Shown here piece by piece: positions 35,775 through 47,826 of a stretch of DNA of 64,000 bases. A model generated the notes under the pieces. That model was given only the letters and a program-made list of their open reading frames with translations. It was not told where the DNA came from and did no database searches. Made by a program: the position numbers and the translations under genes. Positions within the stretch are counted from its first letter, which is position 1. Every line of letters starts with the position of its first letter. The DNA comes from Lonicera japonica (lineage: Eukaryota > Streptophyta > Magnoliopsida > Dipsacales > Caprifoliaceae). The stretch is taken from contig CM038469.1 in the NCBI GenBank assembly GCA_021464415.1, positions 908,501 to 972,500 of the forward strand, given 5' to 3'.

Positions 35775-36944
35775 TGAATAAACCGAAATTAAGGGATCTT
35801 ATTGCCTAGGTTGATTTTAGGGTTTTTATCAAAATTAATTTAAGATTTGATAAGCGAAATTAAAATTCTAGGTCTAATCAATTTTACTGTCGAAATATGT
35901 ATTGTGTTTCCTAACAATTATATCAATAAATCACAGAAAAATCAATCACACAAGAACAGGAATTTACGACGTATCCTTACTTACGTAAGACTAATCCTCG
36001 GGATTAACCAACAGTGCTTCACTATGATCAAAACGGAATGACAAACTCGATAAGTTACAAAAATTGCTTCTCCACAATTTATGCAGCAGTCCTGTCAATT
36101 TCTTGAATGTAGAATCCAACTGTAGTTGGTTTGGCATAACGCTTTCCGCTTTTTGGACTTACACATCGCCTCCTTCTACTCACTTGATTATAATCTTTCA
36201 CCCCCATTTGCGATCTCTTTTATCGCGCGTTAGTCACTTCGCTCACATCGTCTCCAATCACAATCGAAGACATTCCCGCAGAATCATGAACGTTTTAAAT
36301 CCTAGTTCTTAAAATTGAAAAACACTAGAATCTCCTATGACATATAAACAAAACTTAGGTGGTGTATCAAAACTCTCAAAAATGAATTTTAGCGTTTGAA
36401 TATTTTTTGCCTTAAAAAACTCTCTAGAATCATATATTTTTGACAAAAATCAATGGTTATATTTATAAAAAAAAAATATAGAGTCAAAATTCTTTTTAAA
36501 ATAAGTTAAAAATATTATAAAAAAACTTTACAATAAAAAGAGATAATGGGTTATAGAGCCTCGCTCCGTAATGTTTTATAACTCTAAGGACGGACTCATG
36601 TTTAATAAAGAAAAGTAGTACTAATTTCATAATTTGGTTTTATAATAAGGACACTTTTCATAATATTAATTTATTTTAAGGAAAATGATAAATGTTGATG
36701 GACAAATATACCCCTAATTAGTTTAAGTTAATGTTAAAAATAACAAATCTCTCTCTAGTTCTCATTTCTTCTCTCTTCTCTCATCTCTCTCTCTAAAATC
36801 AAATACATTGCTCTCTCTCTCTAAAATCAATAGACCAACCTTAGCTCCTACCAACCATCTCACCTCCTCCTCCACCACCACTACCACCACCACCACTTGA
36901 CTTTCCAATCGTTTCGCCGAGAGGATAGGAGCACCGTTCTCATC

Positions 36945-36982
36945 TTCTTCTTCTTCTTCTTTTTTTTTTTTTTTTTTTTTCT
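36945..36982 (+). repeat. (TTC)n and poly-T tract
   Basis: A short TTC run followed by more than 20 T residues, within the non-autonomous MULE. Confidence 0.9.
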
Positions 36983-37270
36983 GCAGATGTAATCATAAAA
37001 CAGATATAACTTTTGATTGAACCGTTGGATCTAGCTGATTTTCAAATATGTTGTTCAGAAGACAAAGTTACTATATTATCGCGTAAATTAAGACGATCAG
37101 AGGTCGTTTTGTTATCGAAATCGACCAATTTCGACAGCCCAGCGGGATATTGAAAAAAAAAATTCTGATCGTAATTTTTTTTTTATGAACCCTACGTCGA
37201 TCCATATATATATACATATATATAAATAGAGTGGATGTTGATCTCATCAATTTTTTTATTCTATGTTTTG

Positions 37271-37840
37271 TAATGGTGCTAAAATCATTTTAGCACATTT
37301 TGGTTGTTGTTCAAGCGGTGCTAAATGCATTTAGCACCTTCTGGTTGCTGTCCAGAAGGTTGTACAGGTGGTGCTAAATGCATTTAGCACCTTCTGGTTG
37401 CTGTCCAGGTGGTGCTAAATGCATTTAGCTCTTTTTGAAGTACATTTAGCACCTTCTGGTTGCTGTCCAGAAGGTGCTAAATGCATTTAGCACCTTCTGG
37501 TTGCTGTCCAGAAGGTGCTAAATGCATTTAGCACCTTCTGGTTGCTGTCCAGGTGGTGCTAAATACATTTAGCACATTCTGGAGCGTATTTAGCACCTTT
37601 TGATTGCTGTCCAGAAGGTGCTAAATGTATTTAGCACCTTCTGGTTGCTGTCCAGGTGGTACTAAATGCATTTAGCACTTTTTGATTGTTGTCCAGAAGG
37701 TGCTAAATGCATTTAGCACCTTCTGGTTGCTATCTAGGTTGTGCTAAATGCATTTAGCACCTTCTGGAGCGCATTTAGCACCTTTTGATTGCTGTCCAGA
37801 AGGTGCTAAATGCATTTAGCACCTTCTGGTTGCTGTTAGT
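37271..37840. repeat. Array of about twelve palindromes
   Basis: Repeats of TGCTAAATGCATTTAGCA embedded in 'ccagaagg...ccttctgg' and spaced by 'ttgctgt'. The largest units are perfect 34-bp palindromes centred on TGCA. I count eleven centres (near 37328, 37381, 37422, 37476, 37524, 37564, 37626, 37665, 37707, 37749 and 37810) plus a related one at 37281 with 'ctaaaatcattttag'. Most are uninterrupted; variants have one or two changes (for example ATACAT at 37564, ATGTAT at 37626). Spacing is about 38-62 bp. Confidence 0.9.
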
Positions 37841-38777
37841 GTCATAATTTGACGTGAGATGTTATAAGGAAGGGGTATTAGGGTCTTTTTTGTATAGTGT
37901 CCTTAATTTATATGTCTAATTTTTAAATGTCCTTTATAATTATATTATTATTAGAATGAGCCCTTATGCCCAATTGCCCCCAATAAAAATTCGTGTTCAA
38001 AAAAATACATGCTAAACTGGTACGGGGCGAAAAAGTTGAACCAACCCGAAATTTAGAAAAGTAATTCCTCGGAAAGTCATTGTGCCGGACCGGCCCAAGC
38101 TTGTAAAATATTTACCGGTCCGTTAACAAAAAGATGCACTACTTTTACTTTTAAATCTTCATGTGGCTTAGTCTTACTGGATGAGTAAAAAGGCCAAGGC
38201 CACTGATGTGACGAAAATGATGTTTTGCCTGCTCATGGGAGGAAAGTCACATGCGTTCCTTAAAAAGCATATTTTGACTTTTCAAACTTCATTTTTATTA
38301 AATTAAACCTTTTCTATTTTGTTTTAAAACACACGTTTCCTTTTCTTTTCTTTTATAATTAAAATCTTTTATTTAAACCTTTTTTTTTGTCGTATTAAAT
38401 CTGTTTGGATTTTAATTTGACTCAAATTACAAAAACAATTTTATGAAACATGTTAAACATAAAAAAAATAAGTTTTCTCAATAAATTTTTTTGACTAGAC
38501 TTTTGGATTTAGACAAAACTCGGTAAAAATAGTAAAAAATAAATTTGACTCAAAAGAATTTTAAATTCGAATTTTAAGCTTAATCACCACCTATATTTTG
38601 AATCAAACCATATAACCAACTTACATTAGGTCCTGAATTATGTAAGATGCATCCAGTAAATTCTGTGAGCTTCCGTTAATTGTCTTGTCTTCAAATTTTT
38701 AATTCGACTAAAACAATTATAATGAAAAAAGTGTTTTTGGTATCGAAATCAAAACAATTAAAAATATAAATCTAACA

Positions 38778-38942
38778 AAACTTTCCCTATTAGAGTCAAT
38801 GAGATCACTAGACTTGACCCCTTATTAAAATTCATACTCCCAATAGCTCATTCGTCAAAGTTCAGAGTTCTATCAGACTTTAAAAAGGAGTTTATCCTCT
38901 CCAATTAGCTCCTCTGAGCTAAATGGCAAGGATAGGGACAAT
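38778..38942 (+). other. Possible 3' end of Tat internal region
   Basis: 165 bp between the SIRE-like element and the Tat LTR. It ends 'ggcaaggatagggacaat' directly before the LTR, a purine-rich tract that could prime plus-strand synthesis. Confidence 0.4.
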
Positions 38943-39829
38943 TGATAAAGTAAATTACTAAATTAATTCACTTAGCCAGTTATAAAAAGACACGTGGCTT
39001 TCCACGTTAGCAACCAAGTCCACTGCGGCAAAGGAGAGCTCAAGAGCTCTGGTCGTTTACCACTTAAGGACCAGAGCTCCAGAGAGTATGGGTATTCAAC
39101 TTAAGTGTTGTTTTCATGCACTGGGTTTCTGAGCTTGAATGCCGGAGCTCTTCCAACAAGCTTTGGAACTCTCTGGCCAACTACTGTGTCAGAGAAGACG
39201 CAGACAGCATAGGCGATTGTTACCAACTCTGCAGGAGGTGCAAAACCTCACTCAACTTCATTAAATGCACACCAACTGCATTTAATGCACCGAAATGCAT
39301 AGAAAAGTAAGATTAGAGTTGGTGATGATTAGCGATGCTTCAAACCTGCTCCAAGGGTCCTCCTACACGTCTTCTCCTTCTCTCATATATTTATGGGAAG
39401 TATCTACTTCCCTTACCAACCAAACAAGAAATTAATCAAGCTTTTACTGCAATAGTCTTACTACAGAGCTATAGTACTCAAGAGAGATACACATAGAGAG
39501 ATAGAGCTCCGAGGCACATGATAAAGCTCCAGCTTAGGGAAATCAGGCTCCAAGTGGCTTAAAACTTCTCTGATTATAATATCATAAGGATATACTAGCT
39601 AGAGAGAGATATTTTTTGCTTGTAATTTAAGTTGATTCATTATAATACAAAGCACCCCGAGTTCCTAACTCTATTTATAAGAGGAGGAGTAACCCATATC
39701 CTCATATAGGGCGAACCTCCTCTATACATTATTGTTTTGTTCTGTTCAGTTCATTATTATCTTTATCATTTATTCAATCATTTGATTGTGTGGTCGGGAA
39801 TAGACTAACTTTAGATTTTTGCACCTACA
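38943..39829 (+). repeat. Tat gypsy LTR, probably a 3' LTR
   Basis: 887 bp starting TGATAAAG and ending 'gcacctaca'. It aligns with 7568-8429 over the whole length at about four-fifths identity. Flanking 5-mers (acaat and tttat) differ, so it is not a simple solo LTR. The purine tract before it and the absence of a primer site after it fit a 3' LTR. A TATA-like 'catatatttatggg' lies near 39385. Confidence 0.65.
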
Positions 39830-39850
39830 TTTATTAAGTCAAGGGTGTTA

Positions 39851-40800
39851 GAGTATCTCCAAAGAAAGTGTAAAAGCATGTTTTGTGTAAAGTTTACATA
39901 ATGTGTAAAAAGATATATAGCTCCAATGCATGTGTAAAATTAAGTTTTATGTAAAATGTTAGTGTAAAAATTTAGAACAAATTTTTCTAACCACACATTT
40001 AAATGATTAAATAATGATTGAGATGACGTGGCGTATATGTACAAGGGAAGAAGACATTTAGAAGATACAGAGTAGTTGGCTTTCAGCCACTCTCCCATCA
40101 TGGCTGCATGCTCGATTGATCACCTTGCTTCTCCTCTTGATCCAGAGCATTAAATGCAATTGATATGCATTTAATGAAGTTGAGGGAGGTTATGTGTCTC
40201 CTGTAAGGTTGGTAGCAGTCGTCTATGCCTTCTCCAACCACTCTGAATCTAGCATAGTGGTTGGACACTGCTTGCTTCAATTTGATGAAAGGAGCTCTAG
40301 AGGTTGAGCTCTGAAAGTTTGTAGAACCGAATATAGGTAAAACTTCGCTTTAACACTTCCACATGTTCGATATCCATGCGGAATCAGGTCACAGACCTCT
40401 TTACTACGTTTTTTCACGTTATCAATAGACGCTACGTGTCCCCTTACAATTGGTCCAGAGATGAGATAACTTATTTCACCTTATCATAAAATATACATCC
40501 AATTTACACTGCCACATTAGCTTTCTTATAAGAATTATATATTTAAAATATACTAAAAAATATCTATAAAACAAGATTCAATGTAACGACTAAATTATGA
40601 ACAAAGCCTTTCAACAAAAAAAAATAAGAAATTTACGTATGAATGTATGATGACATTTAATATGTGTGAGTGTCTAATTTGCTATTTCAAATTTTACACA
40701 AGTGTTTACAAAGTTACCATTGGTTGACTTCATTTTGTGTAAAAATGTATTGTCATATAAAATTTAAACATCTATTTTTACACAACTATTAAAGATGGTC
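39851..40800. mobile_element. Harbinger/Tourist-like element with TTA duplication
   Basis: Flanked by TTA at 39848-39850 and 40801-40803. Left end 'gagtatctccaaagaaagtg' and inverted right end 'gaccatctttaatagttgtg' form an imperfect TIR that continues with 'tgtaaaa' motifs in mirror position. A piece of Tat LTR (about 40075-40440) sits in the middle. No transposase frame. Confidence 0.5.
40075..40440 (-). repeat. Tat LTR fragment in the Harbinger-like element
   Basis: The minus strand has 'cctccctcaacttcattaaa', 'tgcatttaatgc' and GAGCTC clusters in the order found in the LTRs at 7568 and 38943. No LTR ends are visible. Confidence 0.5.
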
Positions 40801-40803
40801 TTA

Positions 40804-43652
40804 AATTCAAACCTTGTTATTTACATTATTATTGTTAATTATTTTTTCAGTAAAAACATTATGAAAAATGCAAATAAGAGTAAAAAAAAAAATGCGACAG
40901 TTTTAAGTAATCGCTTGGATTATTAGTATAGTAGATTATTAGTACGAAAGGTGATACAAACGAAGAAAAGTATAATTAGTTAGAGAATTTATAAATATAT
41001 TAGTAGTTAATTAGTACCAAAGTTAATACCAACCAAGACAAAGTATAATTACTTAAAGAGTTATTCAAAAAATAATAATATATATATATATATACTTACG
41101 TTCCTTTGTTAGCGGAGCATGGGAGACTGAATTTTTAAGTCAAGCCGACCAGCGATGGTAGGATTTAAAACTAATTAAGGAGAACAAAAAGTTAACCGTA
41201 AAATTATAGTGGCGGAGTCAAAATTATTTTTAATAAAATGGGGAAAATTATGATACCCATTGAATTTTTTCTGACATTTCTACTCAATCTTACAATGAGC
41301 GTTAAAACAAATAAAATATTTATATATTAAATTGAATTAGAATAGTACTACTTGTAGAGAGCTCTTTGTCTTCTTCTAGATTTGACAGATTATTTTAAGA
41401 TTGAAGGACAAACTAGTAATTTTTCATTTCAACTAGGTGGGCAACTAAGTAATTTTCCATTTTAACTAGCTAGGTGGGCAAAGCTTGTGTTCATTACCGG
41501 CCTCTTCCTCCATTTTTTTAATCATTTTTACTTGTAATAATATCATTCCTCAAAACAGTAAGATGGGCAACTGCCTACCATGAGCACTAACTACATGGTT
41601 CTGCTAGTGTGAGTCTGCTAGTGCTAGTCATTTTATATTGCTTAATTTGAATATATAAAATATGGAATTAGAGTGCATTATAACAATATAACATAGCCTT
41701 CACTGTAAATTTCAACAAATTAAATATAAAATAACGAGATTAAAAGTGTAATCTTTCTTTAAAATAAGTTGAGCAAAAAAAATACTAATTTGATGTCTGC
41801 TAAATTTTTTTTTCTTTTTTTTTTTTTTCAAAGAATGAAGATTGTCCAATGATTAAAACATATTAAAATGGCAATAGTTCGAGTCTTCTGCTGTTTCCCC
41901 ATTAAACACATGATGTTATGTATGTGCCCATTTCTAGTATTCTAAAATTTAATGTCATAAAATTACTTGTTGGTGGTCGTTAAATACATTACTGTAATAC
42001 TTATTGGGCCATCACTTAAAATCTAAGTCTATACCAATTGGTCCATGTTATAAATTTACTTTTTGACCAATAAATTTCAATTCGTCTTTGGTGAAGAGAG
42101 AGGATAACATGTGAGTGGTTTACAAGGAACTGATGGAAACTTCCCACCAAAATTAGTCCACTGGGTGGGTCAAGTAAGATCCAGAACACATTAGTAATGC
42201 ACCTCCGACTCAGGACCAAGACCAGTGTACTTTCCAAAGTGCCATTTTTTTTTTAATCATGTTCAACGTTTGAGAAAAGGGGATAGAGACGTGCGTGAAA
42301 GAATGAAGCACTCTCCATAGAGGACGTAATCTCAAAATAGTATTGATTATTTAATGAGTAACCGCCACACATAACAATCAAATTATTCGGCAAAAAATTT
42401 GAGCAACCGGTTAGCTTAATTAGTTAGGGAGGCGCGGATTTAAATATAAGAGAGTTTGTAGATCCGAATTTTAGTAAGAATAAGATGGGGGCAATTAGCA
42501 TTACATCCCTATTTTTGAAAGTTATTAGGGGTTAGGACTATCACCTTTTAGAAATTAGGGATTAGTCCTTCTTACCTTAATTAACCTTAATTTATCAATT
42601 AATGTTATATCTTTATGACAAAATTAACCCCGACTTATTTATTAAGGCAGCTAATATGATTGATCAACCTATTTATAAAAAGTTGCATATATATTATTAC
42701 CATTTAAAATATATTTAATTATGTATATTATTTCAAAATTCAAACCTAATACAACTAATAATAAAATATAAATCGAAATTTCTAAAACAGATTTAATTAG
42801 TATATTATTTCAAAATCCAAACATAATACATCTAATAATAACATATAAATCAAAGTTTTATTATGATTATATATTGTGGTATATAGTAATAAACAGATAA
42901 ATGTATTTATTAATAGAAAGAAAAAAAACATATAATAATTACATATTAAAATTAAAATTGATATATATCTATATGTTTTTTTGTATATACGTTAATACAA
43001 ACAGATATAAATATAATAAAAAATCATAGTAATATAGATATATAGTAGATAATTTAATCTGAATAATTAGTTGTATATTTCCTTACGTACCTGTTTGGGA
43101 TGCTGCGAAATAGAGATAATGAAGAGTTGTGTCTTAATGTTGAAGATGAATCGTTGCAATCTTTGGATTACATATAACAAATAGTCGAAATAGCCATAAA
43201 TGGAGTTAGGGTTGTTCACTATCATCATCTTTAAGTACGTACGATGGAGAGCACAACAAAGATCCATATGAGGATGAAAATGGGGATAATGATAAAAATA
43301 CGGATGAGGGGGATGACAATATTGATGAAATAAAAGGGAACAATGATAACGGAAAGAGAGTGGATCTAAAAGAAGAGTCGTGGACAGGAGACTTGAAACA
43401 TTGAGTTGAAGAAGTGTGCTTGATCTAGGTTTTGTTTTTCTTTTTGTTTGTTTTTTCGATTTTACATTTTTTACTACAATAAGTTTGTTTAGGAAATGTA
43501 TTAATTTTGATAATTAAGTTTATATATTGGAATCGTTTTTTTAGGAAGTTTTTTATATTTTGAACAAGTTAACCAAGTTATTTTATTTTTTTAAGAAAAT
43601 TAAATTTATAGATGTTTTATTCATGTTTGGTATGTTTTTTTGTTAAAAATTG
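40804..43652. other. AT-rich intergenic stretch with two SINE-like traces
   Basis: No gene supported. At 41836-41915 'ttgtccaatgattaaaac' followed by 'atagttcgagtcttc' resembles the A and B boxes of a tRNA-derived SINE. At 42405-42480 'ggttagcttaattagttag' then 'tagatccgaatttta' gives a second, worse match. TA tracts occur near 41070-41092. 43230-43420 has Asp/Asn-like GAT/AAT repeats but no solid frame. Confidence 0.4.
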
Positions 43653-43657
43653 GATAT

Positions 43658-43839
43658 TGTTGTAGGAATAATTCTGCTCTATTATTTATTAGATGAGCCC
43701 TTTAAATAGGGTACAAATACAATAGTAAATAGGGTTTACAAGGAAGCCCATTATGGCCCATAATACATAATTTATACAGTAAATCCCTAATACATATTCT
43801 ATCTAGGCGATAGCACACTACGTGTAATTTCCTTAAACA
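43658..43839 (-). repeat. 3' LTR of the copia element
   Basis: 182 bp, TGTTGTAGGAATAATTC to 'ttccttaaaca'. Compared with the other LTR, four substitutions and no gaps. The polypurine tract gcacaagggggag (minus strand, 43840-43852) lies directly inside. Confidence 0.95.
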
Positions 43840-43885
43840 CTCCCCCTTGTGCTGAGTCGAAGATAGAATGGTACATGTCTTGTTG

Positions 43886-44300
43886 CCTCATTAAAACCTT
43901 GTCAAGTAACAAAAACCCTGTGGGAAAAATAACCTTGATCAAAGGGAAAAGAGTACAACATTATGACAATGCTGTTAGACTTCCTTCATTGAGTCTATAT
44001 TCTCATTTGATCCTTACTTCAATCAATAGAGTCTGCACGTATCGTTACCTCGTTAAAAACCTTACCAAGTAACAAAACCCAGTGGGAGAAATAAATCTTG
44101 GTTTAAGGAAAAGAGTATAACGTAACGTCGTGTGGATGTTAGACTCCCCCTCAAGTCTATACCTCCCCCTGATATTTACATTAATCAAGAAATTTGAAAA
44201 GCTTATGCATGTATCGTTGCCTCGTTAAAAACCTTACCAAGTAACAAAACCCAGTGGGAAAAATAAACCTTGGTCTAAGGAAAAGAGTACAACGTATGTG
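43886..44300 (-). repeat. Three tandem copies near the copia 3' end
   Basis: 'cctcrttaaaaacctt' plus 'caagtaacaaaaccc' and 'gtgggaaaaataa' recur at 43886, 44048 and 44220 (spacing 162 and 172 bp). Copies two and three are nearly identical and the first is more diverged. The block lies between pol and the polypurine tract. Its role is unknown, possibly in RNA processing or packaging. Confidence 0.8.
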
Positions 44301-45300
44301 TGAAAATTTCATCATATTTCACACATTCCCTTGATCATTACTTCGATCATGAGAGTTGGAAAAGCCTAAGCACCCTTATATTTTTCACATGCTTTTCAAA
44401 TATGGCCTTAGGAAAAATTTGGTGAACTAGTTTGCTATATTCTCCTTAAAGCTTTGTATGGGCCAGAGAGATACCCAACATCAACAAAATCAATCAAGAT
44501 TTTGTTTGAGATTTCAATGTAGGGGTGGCCATTTAGCATCATCATTTACTTTAGATGTTACTGTCGTATACACTTTTTCCTCTCTGTAGGGAAAGAACAA
44601 TTTCAAACCAATGGTTCTTTTTAGGCGTTCAATTATGCTACGTTGGCGCTGAGCTAAATTTAGCTAACAAGTTCAATAAGAATGTTATATCTAGTCGAAT
44701 ATACTATGTTAAGTGCAATAATGCGCATATTGTACTTAGATAGGAAGTTTCATCTCCCAACACATTTTCGTAATCTTCCTTTGTACGAAATTGATCTTTC
44801 CTTTGATAGACTTCGACCGATCATGGGAGTGCTAGCAGAATGCGTTTTGTCCAGGTTAAATTGCCTGATTATCTTTTGAACATACGCAGACTAGTGGATT
44901 AGTATTCCACAAGCTCGATATTCTAGATTAAGATCTAAACAAAAATTCGAGCTTTCCCAAGATTCTTTATCTCAAATTTGGATTTCAAGTAACTTACGGT
45001 TTCTCTTATTTCATCAAGAGTACCTATTATGTTCATATCATCGACATATACAGCTACAATTACGAATCCAGAACTTGTTTTCTTTATGAATACGCATGGG
45101 CATAATTCATCGTTCTTATATCCCTTCCCAATCAAGTAGTCACTTAGACGGGTATACCACATCCGTCTGAATCGTTTTAATCTGTAAAGTGAGCGTTTCA
45201 ACCTAGTTGCAAACGCACTCCGTGGTTTAGAGTCACTTGACTTGGGTAATGTAAGGCCATCAGGCACTTTCGTATATATCTCTGAATCAAGATCCCCTTA
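44300..45300 (-). pseudogene. Decayed copia reverse transcriptase and RNase H
   Basis: The open part 45267-44935 (110 codons) carries 'LKRSLYRLKRFRRMWYTRLS', 'CPCVFIKK', 'GFVIVAVYVDDMNIIGT' and 'FEIKNLGKA'; the catalytic Y-V-D-D is intact. Downstream, broken by many stops: 'LEYRACGILIHQSAYVQKII', 'STPMIGRSLS' and 'DVGYLSGPYKALRR', the RNase H part. Stops are frequent after 44935, so no full enzyme can be made. Confidence 0.85.
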
Positions 45301-46439
45301 GAGATATGCAGTAACCACATTCATGAGCTGCATTTTCAGTCATTCGAAAACTACCGAAGTAGCAGAATGTTATAATGTTTAAGCAATTCCAAAGCGTCTG
45401 TGTGGAACCTTGCGCCACAAGGTGAGCCTTTTACTTCAGAACTTCTTTTTTCTCATTTACGCTTTATGGCAAATAATTGTTTATGTCCTACAGGCTTTAC
45501 ACTTGGCGCGGTTAGCACTACCGGACCAAATACTTGTCTCGTTGCCATAGAATCTAATTTTGTATGGATTGCTTATTTTTATTTAGGCCAATTTTGCCCT
45601 TTGTTGACATTTTACAACAGAGCGAGGTTCGACATCATCGTGCTCTTTGACTTTTTGAGCAACAGTGTATCATTAATGCATCCATTAATTCATATGCCAT
45701 CCCTTAACCCATTGAGATTTATTTATTCTCTGGAATCATTATAACTTCGGGGCGTCCCCCAGTATTGATTCATGGACATAAATATAATCAGAGATAATCT
45801 CATAAAAGGGACTTTTACATTAATGATTAATTGATTAATTTGTACCTTACTCCACCTCTTCTTTGGCGTGAGTGTTTGTCGAACCAAATGGCCTCCTTTT
45901 ATTCCTTTTAAGGAGCCATGGCCTCAACCACACCTCCACTAAGTGTAGTTGCATCGTCTCTTTCTGCGACATTGTGCCCTTATTGGGGACTTATAACCTT
46001 GCAGGCATATTGCAGCTGATATATTTGATCTCGTCACTTTTCAGTATCATTAAATGTATCAGGCATCGAATCTGTTACATTTTCAAGATCGATTATTCTT
46101 TTTCACTTCACTATACATTGTGATGTGCGTGGGGATCAAGATGAGACATAGTGGAGACCACGACAATTCCTGTCGTTCCCGTGAAAATTTCTTTTCTTAT
46201 CTCCCCCTAACGACGGGAAGACTGTCTCATCAAAGTGACAATCCGCAATTCTTAGCGGTAAAGAGATCACCTGACAAGGATTTCAAATAGCGGATTATCG
46301 TTGAGAATTCATATCCAACGTTAATACTTAATTGTTTTAGCAAGCCCAGTTTGGTGCGCTGTGGGGGCGCAATCGGCACATATGCATAAAATATCAGGCT
46401 AATATCCAGTTACCAACTGGTATGCATATAATATTTGTC
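45301..46439 (-). pseudogene. Heavily decayed linker of copia pol
   Basis: Lies between the integrase and RT blocks, where pol should continue. Short matches only (for example 'DSEIYTKVPDGL' spanning about 45290-45240). No long frame on the minus strand. Plus-strand frames here are chance. Confidence 0.5.
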
Positions 46440-47190
46440 TAATATTGGACTTTGAAACAAATAAGTAAAGCTGCATACAATATTGCATAAATCTCGGGCA
46501 TACATAGGCAATACAGTGCGCATAACCAATGCCCTATCTACCATCTATATCCTTTTGATGGTTACTTTTTGTGAGACCTTTTTGCGTATGCACATGAGAA
46601 ACGGGGTTCTTTACTTCGATTTTATGCAATGATCATCAAGTACTTTTGATGTAAACCATCCAGCTTTATCGAGTCTTATAGACATGGTACAATAATCAGG
46701 GTGGTGAGCCCTTAAGCGTATAATATGTACTAAGAGGTTTGTAAATGCAGCATTTCTTGTAGACGATTATTTAACATATGACCAGAATGTCGAATTATCC
46801 ACCAGATCCATAAAGTACTTTGAATGGTTCCGCACTCTGGATGGATTTATCTACAAATATATATTGTAAGAATGGTATATTTTATTTTGTATCTTTAGCA
46901 TAAGAAGGTCTCGATCTTATTTTTACTAAAGAGCAGGCTTTGAAAAAATGGAGTGTCGTTCCTTTGACATGGTCAATTAGGCATAATGGGAAGGGGGGGA
47001 TATGGCTTTCAATACTTCGAAAATCAAGAATTACTTTTGAGCATTACTAGTATCAACACGTTGCAATGTGCTGAAATTTTGTCCCATTTATTTGTCACTC
47101 AAAAGGAGAGATATCCGTGTAAATACTTTAACGCATGGATCATTATGACCAAGGTGCACTAGGCAAGCATGCCAAAGCCTGTATGAGTCT
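46440..47190 (-). pseudogene. Decayed copia integrase
   Basis: At 47190-47120 the minus strand reads 'LWHACLVHLGHNDPCVK', the pre-integrase block. At about 46800-46620 'VDKSIQSAEPFKVLYGSGG' and, after breaks, 'LRAHHPDYCTMSIRLDKAGW' then 'FTSKVLDDHCIKSK' and a stop mark the integrase core. The normal D-N-A-G-E-F motif reads D-K-A-G-W-F, so the catalytic glutamate is lost. Frames change several times. Confidence 0.75.
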
Positions 47191-47826
47191 ATGTCCCACG
47201 ATACATTGTTAGTGACATCATAAGATTTGACAATCCTTATCTTAGTGGGCTACATTCCACTAGAATGACTCATAAGTTTCTTTCAAATGCGTTTCTTTGC
47301 ACATTTGTTTAGAGGTAAAATAAATATATTTTTGTTCCATTCTTACATTTTATTTTTGTATGATTACTGTTGGTATGAATATCATAAACAAAGTTTGGGT
47401 TGCTCTGAGTGCATATAGAGCGTATGTGGCTTTAAACACCATTTTAGTAACAAAATGGTTGAGCAGTTCTTCACTCTTATGATGATTTAATCATCACAGT
47501 CACATAGGTATTATAGGTTATTAATTGCCTATTTCATTGAATGGCTATAGTATTCTCACTATCAACCAATTATTAAAGTTATTATCGATTCATTTTTACA
47601 GTAATGAAATCGAGTATAAATTCCGAACTATGTAGTAATAAAACCAAACAAATTCAATTACTTTAGAATAAAATTCGAATAAAACTAACAGTAATCAATC
47701 CAATATCTTGTTTAGAAATCTAATCCATCAAATTAACATAAACTTTAAGACAAAACCATAGTCTAATTAAAAATTAGGCAATATGCCTGTTCAATTACTT
47801 CTGAAAAATAAAGTCAATAAAGTAGA

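Larger units (their letters stand above)
36540..37980. mobile_element. Non-autonomous MULE with palindrome array
   Basis: 1,441 bp flanked by identical CAATAAAAA 9-mers (36531-36539 and 37981-37989). Ends form a long, imperfect TIR: left 'aatgggttatagagcctcgc' against inverted right 'aattgggcataagggctcat', with further matches such as 'aaggac' and 'ataaggacac' over about 130 bp. It is unrelated to the TIR of the MULE at 30501. The interior has CT-rich and TTC/T tracts (36740-36980), an unassigned stretch resembling leader sequence, and the palindrome array (37271-37840). No coding frame. Confidence 0.8.
26703..38777 (-). mobile_element. SIRE-like copia element without pol, minus strand, carrying two MULEs
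   Basis: 3' LTR 26703-28246 and 5' LTR 35775-38777 (the latter enlarged by a MULE at 36540-37980). Both begin TGAANAAACCG and end CTAACA on the plus strand. Flanks are aaaca and aaact, four of five matching. A copia primer site (TTGGTATCAGAGG on the minus strand, 35763-35775) and a purine tract (28247-28260) are in the right places. Without the two MULEs the element is about 5.8 kb, with only about 2.7 kb internal. That part holds gag remnants and no recognisable pol, so it was non-autonomous. Confidence 0.75.
35775..38777 (-). repeat. 5' LTR of the SIRE-like element, split by a MULE
   Basis: Two parts, 35775-36539 and 37981-38777, together 1,553 bp after removal of one 9-bp duplication. They align with 26703-28246. 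The interruption is exactly the MULE at 36540-37980 with its target duplication. Confidence 0.8.

Noticed and set aside
36540..37980. Palindrome array considered as a CRISPR array
   Set aside because: Spacers are short repeats of the same sequence, there are no cas genes, the context is a plant genome, and the array lies within a MULE.
42405..42480. Possible tRNA gene
   Set aside because: Box-like motifs are present but no cloverleaf could be folded by eye; kept only as a weak SINE trace.
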